DNA of 64,000 nt, from positions 1,674,001-1,738,000 of the forward strand of contig KE546969.1 in assembly GCA_000442125.1 (NCBI GenBank). Direction: 5' to 3'. Made by a program: the position numbers and the translations under genes. Below the pieces are notes generated by a model that was given only the letters and a program-made list of their open reading frames with translations, did no database searches and was not told the origin of the DNA. Positions within the stretch are counted from its first letter, which is position 1. Each line of letters opens with the position of its first letter. The DNA comes from Opeltia flavorubescens. Lineage: Eukaryota > Ascomycota > Lecanoromycetes > Teloschistales > Teloschistaceae. This document shows, one piece after another, positions 24,170 to 36,937 of this stretch.

Positions 24170-25418
24170 GAGGAATGTATGATCTCATGTTCGATAAGAA
24201 GGTTTGGTTGATGGGTTTGCTATCGCTCTAATCGATGTTTGATGTTCGATGCTGGTCATCGGCATCTGTATGATTTGGGGATGGATTGATATACTATTCA
24301 GATTCTTTCGATACGATTACGTCTTCTAACTCTTCCTCCTCAAGATGACACCCTTCACGATTGAAAGGCCTCTTGTGCCTCCAGGAACAAGGCGCTGAAT
24401 AATTCCTAACGGTGATGTATTGATGCGCACTATTTCCTTTCTCTCCCATTGTGTCNGTCTCACTACTCAAGTCTACAAATAACGCAATGTCAATTTCTTC
24501 ATAGGTGTATTTGGGGTGATTTTTAGAAGGGAATTTTCTCTTTAGTTTTTTGCGATGGTGTGACGATTATGTTATCCTGAAACACCATCTTCTATTTGCG
24601 TCCCGCTCCCGGTCTTGCAACCACTTCCCTCCCGCCTTGACGTACATACCACCAATCGAAAGCAGCACACGAACGGTAGGATGCTTAAGCATAGAGTGTT
24701 TCTTGGATACCTTTTCATTAGGTTCGATCTGTTGAGCGGGATTCAGCTTGCATGTGCAATGCGAGGCTGGTTTGAGGATGTATCACTTTGAGATTCCATC
24801 AACCATGCAGAGTACTTACTCTACGGGTCGTGATTTCTTTTCCTTTCCTCTCCCTCTTGACTCTTCTTCTGCTACTTTTTGGGTGGTTCAAGAACTCAAA
24901 GTCCATTTCTTCTTTTGCAAGTTCAACACCTGCCCGCTATTTCCTTTTTTCCCAACCAAGAGCGCATTGAACAACATACCACCACAAAGAAAAGATGGAC
25001 TTTCAACTAAAGACAACCCAATAAATCGGAGAATCCACGATTGCGACGAGCAGGTTCCCAGAGAATCTGCCTTGGACACTACTATCTCTTCTCGTCAGGC
25101 AGAATCCAGACTCTATATGCGTTTCTAAGGAAAGCAAGCCGAAACCACAGCACCCTTACTGCGATCAAATCGGCGCGCACCAGTTGCGATCGGTTTTTTC
25201 CACCTCTGAGTGGGATTAAGCCTTCTTACCACGGGAGGCTTAGAAGCTTCGTTCTCTATTCTTCATTATTCAACTGCTAGACGGACGTCCTTCATTTAGG
25301 ATTTCCCAAGTAAAAAACGTCCTGAGTACGAGTCGGCACCGCGACGAATTCATAGCGACTCTCTTTCTTGCTGGCGGCTGGTTTGACTGCGGCTCTGAAT
25401 ACTGAGCAGAAAAAGAGC
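24170..25418. other. Intergenic, nothing recognised
   Basis: Pyrimidine-rich tracts near 24830-24960 and upstream of the next gene. No domain-bearing frame. An N lies at 24456. Confidence 0.4.
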
Positions 25419-26555
25419 ATGTCGGTGAAGAAGGAGCGACAACCATGGCTGAAGCGGGTCTTGATTCCGTTCTGGGTGTTCCAAATACTGCTCATGATCG
25501 TTCTTATCGGAGTCAATGTCGGGCTCGCTGAGGCGTATGTGACAACGCTGACTACGTGAGTGTGATCCTATTCCATTCTAATCCAATTAAGAAGCTATTG
25601 GGGAAAAAAGCCCCCTCCCTAAGAATTGTTTCTCTTCCTTTCTTATTTGATGGAATGCCTTGTTGGAAATTCAGACTGCAGGCTAATTCCATACCCTATC
25701 CTTCACTTCAACAGGAGTGGCAAAATCGTCGTCTCCTTCGCCAGCACAGCTTTATTCTTCATCATCACAGAGATCATCCTCTTTGTTCTCCGTCGCCTAC
25801 ACCCAATGACGTACCTATGTTTTCAAGTCCTGAAGACGACGCTGTGGACGGTGCTGTTTGTTATGAGTATGGTGGGGTTGGCGGGGAATATTAAATACTT
25901 GGGTTATGAGAGTGGGCAGGAGATTGCGTTTCTGCTTGTAGGGGTGGTGGAGGTTAGTGTTATTCTGTAAGTGTTTTCTTTTATGTTGGAAGGCTTTCTT
26001 CCCTGCTTTTTATTCTCCCCTTTCGACCATGTGGAGGGGCCTTTTACCTAGTCCCTGATGGATGGGGAAGGGATGAAGGAAGCCGAGTCATCCTCCTAAA
26101 CACATCCATCCATCCGCAGCCCCCAACCACAGCTGCTGCAAATACCAAACTCCACATCTCCGCTAACAAACACCCTCCCCCACAGACTAACATTCATCGG
26201 CACCCTCATCTACGCATCCGTAATCTACCACCGCCACCGCACCCATAAACCTTACCATCGATCCTCTCCCCCCTCCTCATCCCCCTCATCATCATCCTCC
26301 CCCTCCTCCTCGCCCCCACAAAATCCCAACCAACATGCACAACATCCCGCCGACAAAAAGAACAACCGCAACAGCACCTCCGCCCCTGAATTAGCCCTCT
26401 ACCACAACCACAGCCATCCCAACGAACTCGATCCGGAAGTAGAAATTAGGGAGATGCCAGCGGAGGAAAAGATGATGGGAAGGAGGGAGTTGGAGGGGGA
26501 AGTGAGGGTTTTTGAGTTGAGTGCTAGTAGGAGTGTAAGGGGAGGGGGGGTTTAG
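25419..26555 (+). CDS. Four-helix membrane protein, uncharacterised
   Basis: Exons are 25419-25555, 25682-25966 and 26186-26555, giving 263 residues. A second in-frame acceptor at 25714 would shorten exon 2 by 33 nt. Four hydrophobic segments can be read: 'VLIPFWVFQILLMIVLIGVN', 'IVVSFASTALFFIITEIILF', 'TTLWTVLFVMSMVGLAG' with 'IAFLLVGVVEVSVILL', and 'TFIGTLIYASVIYH'. The tail is Ser/Pro/His-rich and ends in an acidic region. The layout recalls small fungal MARVEL-like four-helix proteins, but I cannot assign it firmly. An upstream in-frame ATG at 25368 would add 17 residues. Confidence 0.65.
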
Positions 26556-27437
26556 ATTAACAGATAAATTGGTAAGGGACAAGCGGAAAGAGAGAGGAAA
26601 GGGAGAGGGGGGTGTAAGATGTAGGGCACAAAAAGAGTGGGAGAAGAAACAAGTAATTTGTATGAATATAATCTCCATCGGCTTATCCACGTATATAAAA
26701 TGTTCAAATTATCTTCCCTTACGTGCTCGAATGGAAAGGAAAAAAAGCAGTAGAAGCAGAGAAAGGAAAACGTGGATGATTGATTGGTTAGAACCAACAT
26801 ATCCCTCTAAATCAAACGTAAGATACCATATGAAGATTTCCAAAAAAACGAAAGAATCATTCACGAAGAAAGAGGAAAACCTCCCTTTGAAATCGTCAGA
26901 AAATTTTACATGAAAGTCTTTCCTCTCGACCTCAAAGTCAATCAATCCTATTCACAAGAATTACAAAAAGGGAACACCAATAAGATCATCATCAAGCAAC
27001 AATTTAATCTACCAAACCTATCGCCTATGGTTTTATAGAAATTCATTTGAGGAAGAATCAACCCAATCTCCTTCCATTCAGGTAATGTATTCATATCTCC
27101 CTCCCCTAGAGCCCGCAAGCTGTCCATCCACACATCCAGTGCAGAATACAGCCCGTTTTAAAGAACCCGAAGTAGAGCAAGCGATAGAAAACGAACATCC
27201 ATCATCATCAAGATCCATGCTCCTCCAGCCACGAACCTAATAGATTACTCAATCCCCATTTCCTCCTTGATTCCTACCCTCCGCGTTTACCCCCCAACTT
27301 CCTTCCTCATTAGCCCCTTCTTGCGCAGCGCAATCCTTTGTCCCCCCGTCAGAACGCCAAAGCCCCTTCCCTAATCTCCAGCTCCGAAACCATTTATTTG
27401 TTTCCCCCTTCCATCCATGATTGAAAAAATATCCCCT
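26556..27437. other. Intergenic between convergent genes
   Basis: Purine-rich at 26560-26890 and otherwise featureless. 3' regions of both neighbouring genes. Confidence 0.4.
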
Positions 27438-30400
27438 TCAATACGCTTCCTCCCCAGCAACCCCAACCGCATGATTCGGACTTCCTCTATACCTCTGCCC
27501 TCTCCCCTTATCCGGACTCCAGCTCCCAGAACCAGTGATAGGTCTTGGCCCGGTAGGTTTCCTTTGCGGGGTCTGCGCACCAGAGGCTGAGCGCGGGGAG
27601 CCATTCGCCTGAATCAGATTTTGTCAGCATCGAGCGAATCCATTTAGGGAGATCTTGCGGGGGACCCATGAAGACATACCTGTGCGTACCCATCCTGTGA
27701 TAAAGAGCCATTGCTAAACCTCTGCTCCGGCCTCAGATGCTCTTGACTAAGCGCCTGCACCTGTTGCGGCCGCGCAGGGATGAGCGGGCCCTCATCTCGA
27801 ACCTTAGGTGGTCGAGGCGGCGCAGGGTTTTGATCCCCCGCAGAAACCTCAGAAGCGCCTGCATCAGAGATGGGAGAGAGATAACCAGCGCCACCACTAT
27901 GTCTGTTGCCAGGACCAACTGGTGCGAATCGAGCGAGCGAGGGATTCGAGCCCCATGTATCTGATGTAGGTGAGATGGGAGAGCCAAAGTCATGAGCTCT
28001 GGACTCGAGCTGGGTTTGGTAGCGATGGGTAGGACCGGGACGAGGTTGTGGATGCTGAAGGTTGAGGGAGTTACGGTGGGCTTGGTATTTGGGATCTTCG
28101 GAAATGGCTGAAGGGACAAGAGGAGAGCGGGGCCGAGCATCGTGACCCATTGGATCATTGGCGAGGGAGTCATTTGAACGCAGACGGTCGTCGCCTTGAG
28201 GGTCGTAGTGATCATGAGTATTATACTGCAAGTCCGAGCCGGAGCGGGAGGCTTCGGATAATGGACGGGGCTGTTGGCGACTGTTTCTAGTAGTGTCCCC
28301 TGTGGATGAGGCAGTCGTCTTTGACCATCTTGATATCTTTGGAAAGAAAGAGGAGCTGGTGGACTTGTGCTTGCGGCTTCTGTCAGTCCCTGTCTTGGGT
28401 GTATGCTCATTACTCTGCGTTCCTGTTGGAACCTGGCTTTGGGGAGGTGTTGCCAGTGGCACGGAGCCAGCTCGTGCATATTCGCGTGTAGGCGTGAGGA
28501 GCTCTTCATTCTCAAGCAAATTCTGATCATAAGCATCAAGCTCTTCATCTCCTTCGAGGACAGTGCTGACACGGTTTTGTGACCCTCGACGACCTTCCGA
28601 GCTCCTCATGGCATTGCCTTGTCGTGGAGAAGAGCTTGAGAAATAGGCTGATTGGTTCCCTGTCGATGATGTACCGGCTTGGCCTTCAGGCTCGTAGCCG
28701 TCAGTGCCAATCTCCCTCGAGACGTTATTGGAGGTGTCTTGACTGCCCGGTCGTGCCATGCCACCGCCTTGGATACCTTGGCCAGCCTTTAAGTCTTCCA
28801 CTTCTCCGAGCAGATGGATCAGCATATCTTCGATCCTAGCTAGGTCGTTGCTATTACGCCCACCAAGTCCTTTCAGTGCTCGTTTGAAGACATTCTTCCT
28901 CTTTGGCAGCTCATCTCCCACATCATCTTCTGTTGACGTGCGGCGCGGCATTCGAGGAGTGCCCAAGGGCTGTGGTCGGGGTCCGTTGATAATCTTCTGA
29001 ACGGTCCTATTGTGTTGCTTATCGCCAGTATCCATTATCATGTCATCCTGTTTAGCGATGAAGTTCTTCATATCTTCGAAGGAGTTCCGCATTTCAGCTG
29101 CACTCCGGACCAAAGTAACCAGTATCTCGGTGTCGCGAGCGTTTCGTTGGTAATCACGCACAGTAAGCTTTCTCAATTAGCACCTATCTCATACTGCAGA
29201 GAAAGGTCTGGAACTCACATGATCCATTAGTGCAACAATATCCTTTGACTGAATCCGATCAATGCCTCTTCCTGTAGCACTGTCGTAGAGAGGCGACGGC
29301 ATGCCCTGCGAGTAGCCGCTAAGATGTCGGGCATGTTTCTCAGCTCCCACAAACGGATCGTCGTCCCCCAGAATACCGCCACCAACGTCGATGCCGGGGT
29401 CTTCAAAGATGCCGGGACTCCTGACATTGCTTTCTGGACTGAAAGGACCTGGAGACCTAGCTTGCTGTGCGGACACGTATCCCTCATCTCTGTTCATCTG
29501 AGGACTATACGACTCACGGTGCCCGTAATTATAGTCTCCGCTTTTCCCATCGTCGTCTTGTACCATTGGTGGCTTGTTTTCTTTGAAGGATCCTTCGCGA
29601 GATTGCTCATTGACACTGCCTTTGCTACCGCTTGCGTATGCCGCTTTGCTAAGAAAGTTGGCGGCGGCAGCCTTCAAACTCTCCTGAGCGCTGCTGTCGT
29701 GAGAGCGGTTTGGAAATTCCGTCTTCCCTTGTGGAGGTGTCTCTTTATACGGCCAGTGGTCAAGACTACCTTGCTGCACACCACCAATAGGACCTTGGAT
29801 GATGGATGGATTGGTGTTCAGATCTGAATCCGAGTCAGGAATGTGACCAATTTCCGGCATAGGATCATTGGCAATAGGCAACCCGCTGGCTCCTAACTGT
29901 ACCGATTCGTCGTCATGCTCTTCTAAAGATCTAGCGATGCTCTGCCTTGGACTGGCTTTAGGCGATTGCCCAATTTTCTCATGAGATCTTCCTGGCGCAA
30001 GATGAGCTTTGTCGGATACGAGACCAAGCCCATCTGGATGCATGTGGTTTAGATGATCGAGATGTTCCGTGGACTGCTGGTAATGTTCTTGATGGCCTCC
30101 GTCAGAATCCGTAATGGACCGGTTACCAATCTTCGAGCGTACTGAGAGCATCGACGGGTCATGGAGCGAAGCAACAGCCGATTCCACGGCTACGGGTGTA
30201 TGGATGTATTCGGGGTTCGCACCAATGTCCTGAACGTGTCGGGCATCAGTGACCATGTCGGCACTCTCATCCGTATAGTTTGTCAAGTGCCTAATATCAA
30301 TCTTGGGATCGTTTGAGCTAGCGTATGATTTTCGATATCTTTCATTCTCTTCATGCTGCTCTTGGTACCAATCGTCAATGGCATGATCTCGAGAGGGGGA

Positions 30401-32719
30401 TTCGCTTTGAGTTAGGGTGGAATCTCGCAAAGCTCCGTGTTGCTCGAGGACATCCTCTGATCGTTCCAGATTGATGCCTTTTGGTCGGTTGGAACGTGCG
30501 ATATTCGTGCTAGCAACCGATGATAAAGACTTGATCGAAATTCCAGAGTTACCTTTGCTCCTCCTGTCAAGCGACGAAAGCGAAGCAGAGCTATGGGCAT
30601 GGTCAATAATCTCATGGTGGGCTGGCTCTTCGTCTTCTCTATAGCTTGCAACACTCTGTATGGGACTCAAGCCACGAGTTTGAGCTCTGTGAGCAAACGA
30701 GTTCTCTTCATATTCGTCATAGGTGTCGTGCGGAGCCAACATCCCCTTCGTAATATCCGTGTCTGTAGCGGCGACATCTTCGACCTCTACGTATTCGGAC
30801 TTGTGCTTTTCATGACGCAAGCTTCTTTCACTAGGAGAATTATGAACGCTCAAGTCTCCACGAGAATGGTTGCTGTGATGCATCCCTATTCTCTTCCCAC
30901 TTACGGGAGTTCGAGTGGGCGTTCTTGTTGCCGGTGATAGTATTTCCCGAGGAGAGCCTCGAGATACTTCACGGATTTCCTTTCGTCGTAAATCTACCGA
31001 CGGGGAGGCAGTCTCGGTCCGGTTTGATAGTATTGATTCTCTCGTCATTTCAGAGCCCTGGACATCGCTTCGCATAGGCATGGGCGGCACATCATGCTTG
31101 TAAAAGATCTCCTCTGTGCTTCCCGCGATGCTGCCATTTCGACTATGACTCTTACTTCTTCTCCGTCTTCGTCGGTCCCGACTCTCTATGCTTGACTTTG
31201 AATCATGATGTTTAAGCGCAGCAGCGGTCAGAGTGCCTCCGACGACCACTCCAGCAACAGCATCTCGTAGCCGATGCCCATCTTTGCTTCTTCTTCGATT
31301 GGCCTTGTCGTCATCACGTATCACGGTTTCCTCAGACATTTCTCGTTCGAAACTTTGTACAGAAGGCGAGTCGCTCACCTTGGACCGTCGGTCTCCCTTC
31401 CGACCTTTAATGCTGTCACCAGAAAGCACCAATCCAGAATTGTTCTCGTCGCGGTTGAGAACGACTTTCGGATTGACGTCTGGGGCGCTTGCGTGTTTGG
31501 AGACTCTTCGAGGGGTGTCACGAGGGCTACTGATGGATCCATGGGATTCATTATAACCTTGTTCAAACTTTTCCCTATTCTGGTGCATCTTCTGCTCTTG
31601 CTTCAGAGTTGTCAGCTCGGGCAATATCAGGCGTCGTATTGCGTCTTCGACGGTCTCTAAAAGCTTGGGATTGTTGATTGATGATTTTGAGGTACCGGAT
31701 CGAAAGGAATATTGGTCGCCAGATCTCCGCTTCGGCGAAGCGTCAGTCAAGATGGATTCCGTACCGCTCTGGCTTACCATATCCTCAGGATGATGTCTAC
31801 TTGATCTTCGCCTTGTTGATTTGACGTTCTCGGCGACATATTCCTTGCTGGTACTGCGGCTGCTGGATTTACGGGTAGTCTTTCGCCTGTCTGGACTGAG
31901 CTCCCTCGGCCTATTACCAAGTTTCTCAAGGACTTTCTGTGTGATTCTTTCTTTACTTAAACTTCTACTGCGTCTTCGCGAAGGTGTCTTTAGGGTATTG
32001 TTGTCGATGACCGCATCACGGCTAATACTCCGACTCCGCGTTCTCTTTGGGGTGATGTAAGAGCCATTGCCGTCAAGCATGCTGTCCGGTGGCATGGATG
32101 AAATCTCCGATGCTGTCTGATTGACGTATAGCTTGTCCGCCGGAACACTTGTGGTTGACAAGTCGCTGCCTTCACCCTTCATTACTTCGATCTCCACAGG
32201 TGGAGGCCCTCGACCAACGTTGGAATCGTCCGCCGCAGAATTGTATGAGCTGATGCTTTTGTCGTCGGTGTTTTCGACAATACGCCTGTCGGCCGAAGAC
32301 TTTGGTCCAAGAGAGATTCGTCGTGTGTAGGAAGGTCTACGATTGCCTCCAGCCTCAGTAATTTGGATATGCTCGTTGCTGTCTTTGATCTTCCGAGCAG
32401 CGGAGGGAGTGACCTTCACCCTCACGCTCGGTCTAGCGTGAACGTTAGGGCCCTTGCCACCTTCAAAGTATTCAATCAAAAGCGAAGTTTGAGAATGATG
32501 CGATGCCTTCGTTAAAGAATGTTCACGATCCTTTTCGCGATGTTCCCGCCTCTTCTTTGTTGAAATGGTCACCGGACTACCGTCTTCTGGGATTGAAAAG
32601 GATGTCTTGTCGGTACGGCGGGAGAGATCTGTTGCTAGGTCGGTGCCTGTGGCGCTTCCTCCTGAGGTCTGAAGTGTCGATGATTCTGTAGGGGCAGGCA
32701 ATGGGGGTTTGACACCCAT
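27438..32719 (-). CDS. Large disordered fungal protein, 1719 residues
   Basis: Minus-strand exons are 29219-32719, 27680-29167 and 27438-27608, all phase 0. Introns are 29168-29218 (51 nt) and 27609-27679 (71 nt). I do not recognise a named family. The most conserved-looking block is near residues 75-130 ('SQTSLLIEYFEGGKG', 'RPSVRVKVTPSAARKIKD', 'RRPSYTRRISLGPKS'). Long stretches of Arg/Ser-rich, basic sequence follow ('RSRSISRD', 'RRRSRSLSKE'). A single Gly/Ala/Val-rich hydrophobic segment 'DAVAGVVVGGTLTAAALKHH' sits near residues 482-502. A helical region opens exon 2 ('EILVTLVRSAAEMRNSFEDM'). The protein is probably a scaffold or membrane-linked factor, but function is not deducible. Confidence 0.75.
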
Positions 32720-34016
32720 TGCGCTTGCCCACGGGCGTATGTTTGATAGCGAGGACTGAAAAGTCGAAGTGGGAAATCCAGGAATCCGAATGGACCGGAG
32801 AAAATGCGGTCAAATGTCGCTGCTTCAAGTCGTACTACTATCGGCCACGTACAGGACGGGCAGGCACAGATTTTGAATCGTAGAGAAATCCTTGATGAAA
32901 AACAGGTTGTACAGCGATTAAAAAGGTTATGTGTAGAATGTTGTACAAAGCTCAGAAGATTTCGAGGCTTTCACATCAAGTATGAATTCGGAGGGAAAGA
33001 TGGGAAAACTGGTCGTGTTGACAGATGCCTTTGAGCTCAAGGTGAAATGGCACAGATCAGGGGAAAAAGATTGACGAGGGGCTGATGCAGCATGTCATGG
33101 CCAAATTATCGACTCCACAACACAACCATCCGTCTTCGGCCAGATCACAGCTTCCCCAACTGCGACACACTTGATAGCACAACGTCTAAGAAAAAAGCAA
33201 ATCGATAATCTGGAGGCCGCGGATCAAGGAAACCTGGTGACGGGTAGCGTGGCAGGACTCCGCCAAACGCTGAGTAGCCTTGGGGCCCTTGGTAGCCACA
33301 AGGCACCCTATTTTAATTTACCCCAGCCCCCGCCCATTCTATGACATCTAGGCAACATTGTTACAGCGGCGACTGAGTTGACCGGACAAGGCGCTTGACT
33401 GCAGGTGTCGTTGGACAGTCGTCAATTAGTGCATGCTGCTTTTATTTCACATTTAACTATTTCCTGGGCTCGCACATGGGGGCCGATCAGGTACATCAAC
33501 GGCAGAAGCATGCTACCAGGAACCGAGCACTGCTTGCGCCGACCTTGGGTCATGAAGAATTTTACAGGAATCCCAACCCGCTGTCTCCCAAGATCCTACA
33601 TCTCATCCTTTGTTTACCGCGTGGCCACTAATTGACGACTGTCATAGCTCGCGGCTACTGTAGCTCTCGGGAGGACCAAAGAGTAAGTCGACAGGGGATG
33701 TTGGCCGGTCGACTTCGCTCCAAAGGTTCACTAAGCTTGCCACCCAACCAATTCCTTGCGCCTAAGTAACGTGATTGGACTCGACTCCCGACCGTCGTCT
33801 TTGCACTTGACAACTCATCATCGACGAGAACCATAGGGGGGTCTTGATTCGTGATACTCATCCGAAAAATGGCCGAAGCACTGCGATACAAGATTTCGCC
33901 CATTGTACGACCTGCATCAAAATGGCGATATTTGGATCTACCTTCCTGCCATGCAAACCATTTCTGACGCCATGCTTAATCGACCAAAGCAATCATACTA
34001 TTACTACCTATCAACA
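32720..34016. other. Intergenic upstream of the large protein
   Basis: About 1.3 kb with no credible gene. It holds the large protein's promoter and the HAS1 3' region. Confidence 0.4.
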
Positions 34017-36132
34017 TCATCCTCCCGCACTGGCAGTTCGTTTTCGATGAAAGTTTTGGCCCTGTTTCGGCTGACTTCCATACGCTCGACGTCCTTCCTT
34101 CTTCTTATCCCGGCTCATACTCGCGCCCAGTGTAATGTCAACTCGCGGTGGTGTCTGGAAGCCAAAGCTCTTGGCAACCTTATTCAGGTCCAGCTTGTGC
34201 ACGTCGAAGATGGATCGTAGGCTGTGGCTCGCATAAGCTTGAAGGTAGGAGCGATATCCGTCTTTGGCTGACTAGGGCTTATTAGCTAAAACACTCCCAA
34301 CCGTGATAGGACAAGTCTGTTTGGCATACCTTGTGAAGATAGTAATTTTGACTGATAAGCTTTTCAAGCTGGGGTTGGATGTTCATAATGCGTTTTGAAG
34401 GAAACTCAAACTCAACAAGAGGAACTCGAGCTTCCTTGAGATTCTTCAAGAACCCAATCTCTGATGGCTGAAGGAACATGAGGCTGCGTCCTTTGTTCGC
34501 TCCCCTTGCTGTCCGACCAACCCGGTGGATGTAATCTCTCGGATCGTCTGGGGGATCGAATTGAACTATCCAATCAACAGCGGGTATCTGTCGAACAGTG
34601 AGTAGAGTATTCAGGGGTAATGTTTATGGCAAGCGTACGTCTAAGCCTCTCGCAGCAACATCTGTAGCAATCAGGGTTCCTTGCTTAGCATTGCAGAATT
34701 CGAAAAAGGTATTTGTGCGTTTTTGCTGCTTCTGTTTGCCATGCAGGTCAAGGACAGGAAGGTCTATGTAGTTTAGGAGTTCTGAGTGATATTTGACACA
34801 GTTGCAGCTCGAGAAGAACACAATAACCTTCTTCTTTAGGTTCCGCTTGAGGAAGGAGAAAAGAAGTAAAAAACGTTTGTCTGAATCGCACAGAACATAG
34901 CCTTGTTCTAATGTATCCACTGTACTGTGCTCTTGCGACTCATCGACGTTGATATACAGTGGACCAGGACGAAGCGAAATCCGGGCTAAATCTTCGACCT
35001 TCGTCGTTTGAGTTGCGGAGAATAGCATTGTTTGCCTTTCGTCCTTGGGAAGAATTTTAACAATTTGTCGCATCTCATCCTCAAACCCCACTTCAAGAAT
35101 GCTAAGATAGGACATGTTAGGCTGATTTGACTTGTCCACATAGGGCAATTGTACTTACCGATCAGCTTCATCAATGACGAGAGCTTTAATATTTTTGTAG
35201 ACGAATCCGTGGGTATTTTGCAAGTGATCCAGCAGTCTTCCTGGTGTGGCAATGACCAAGTTGACCCCTTTTGCTAATTTCTCTGCCTCTGCCCTTCTAT
35301 TGGCGCCCCCTATGACGATACCGTACGTTTGCGAGTGATGTGCCATGAGTTCTCGAGCAACTCCGAAGATCTGGAGAGCCAACTCCCTTGTAGGTGAAAC
35401 CACTATGACCCCAGTGCCTGCAATAATATTAGTCAGCTCCTCTTGCCAAAACCCAGATGATGTACCGTTTCTGGGTTTGAATCTCAATGCACTCAGCATC
35501 TCCACCGCAGGTAAAAGGAATGCCAGAGTCTTGCCAGACCCAGTTTTGGCAGCTCCTAATACATCTCGCCCAGCCATAAGCGGTGGTATTCCCCTTTGTT
35601 GTATTTGAGTCATGTTTGTGAAACCCATGCCCGAAATCGCCTGCATGGTTTTGCTAGAAAGGTTCAAGTCTGAAAATGTTTGAGGATCGGCACCGGTCTT
35701 CGGTAGGGAGAGGGATGTGGCGGATGGAATGTCTGTCTCTGTCGGTCGATCTGCCCCTTGTAATGGATTTTCTGAATGCATTTCGTCTGCCTCTTCAGCC
35801 GCATCCTTCAGATCACTGTCTTCTGGAGCATGATCTTTGATAGCACCATTGTTCTTAGGAATATTGTCCACCTCGCTGTCGGATCGCACACTGGGCTGAG
35901 ATATAGTGTCATCTCCAGGAGAAAGTACTGCGCCATGTTCGGCTTTTGATAGGATTTCGGAAACGTGGGTATCCTTGTCTTGGTGTTTTCTCTTCTTACT
36001 TGTTGCTGCTAAGAGGTTTTGGGCGTTGGTGGTTGCTGCGTCATTGATCTTGGTTGAGGGTGCAGCATCGATCGCCACAGCTGACCCATGTTTTCGCTTC
36101 CTCTTCCTGCTCTTGATCTCGCTGTTCTCCAT
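34017..36132 (-). CDS. HAS1: DEAD-box RNA helicase HAS1
   Basis: Minus-strand exons are 35466-36132, 35159-35417, 34639-35101, 34330-34587 and 34017-34271 (633 residues, phases consistent). A Lys/Arg-rich nuclear N-terminus is followed by '[14 protein letters not shown]' and the Q-motif '[14 protein letters not shown]'. Then come motif I 'AAKTGSGKT', Ia 'SPTRELA', '[11 protein letters not shown]', motif II 'VIDEADR', motif III 'SAT', 'DVAARGLD' and motif VI 'HRVGRTARG'. The HAS1-specific C-terminus is present ('QNYYLHK', '[18 protein letters not shown]', '[14 protein letters not shown]'). HAS1 is a nucleolar helicase for 40S and 60S ribosomal subunit assembly. Intron 1 (35418-35465) is 48 nt, in frame and stop-free, so retention would insert 16 residues before motif Ia. 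Confidence 0.95.
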
Positions 36133-36937
36133 AGTGACGAATGATGGGTAGTGGGTTCGAAGTCAATTAAAGAACAAATCTTTGAATCTTCAGATAAGAT
36201 AAAGCTCGAAGCGAAAATTTGATTGATATTCCAACACGTGCTAAACCCTCTCGACCCTCAGCCTCATCAAGCTCCACCTCACCACCTCAAACTCCCAGAG
36301 CTGTGGATCCAGGTCACTCAGTACTTATTCTCTTTACATCACTCGACCTGCTTTGTTTTATGTGGTACATCGACATCTCTAGAACATGTCTGAAGTGAGA
36401 CTGCACGTCCATGTCGAATCCAAGTGCATGGGATTCTCGTTAAAGCTTGTGCAGAGTTCAATAAAGTAAAATCTGGGTCAGCTCGACCGTGCCTGAACCT
36501 GCGTGCGTCTTGGGAAGATGACTAAGGCTGTCTTATCGTCGAGAACCTCTCCTTTGTTTCTTGGCTGTTGTCTATTGCGATGTCGTGTAAAGATGTTTTG
36601 CTCAACGATGTCTTGCAGTCCTCCGAATGTTTCTTGTGTTCTCTCTGCCTTGGAGCGCCTCATTGGACATACGGTCAGCAAGTGTGGTTACACAACATTA
36701 TTATTGTCACGGAGGGGTAACCCCACAAACGATCGTATGACCTTTTAAAAAGGCTGTAGTATCCTACGCTTTGGCCGACAAGATCAAGTTGTCGAGCGCT
36801 ACATTATGGCCTTCTCTTCTCTCGGTCCGTTGCCATCCCTTTTCCCAGTTCCTTCGCTTGTGTCTTCGGCGCGCATACAGTTTGCCTACGTGAACATGAA
36901 CACGGACGCCTTTCATCCGACTCGAGGTGCACCTGCA
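36133..36937. promoter_or_regulatory. Divergent intergenic region, HAS1 and TENA genes
   Basis: About 0.8 kb between two divergent starts; promoters presumed. An in-frame upstream ATG at 36806 could extend the plus-strand gene by 44 codons. Confidence 0.4.

Noticed and set aside
32804-33034. Plus-strand 76-residue frame with charged sequence
   Set aside because: No family, no splice partner, and it sits in the promoter region of the large minus-strand gene.
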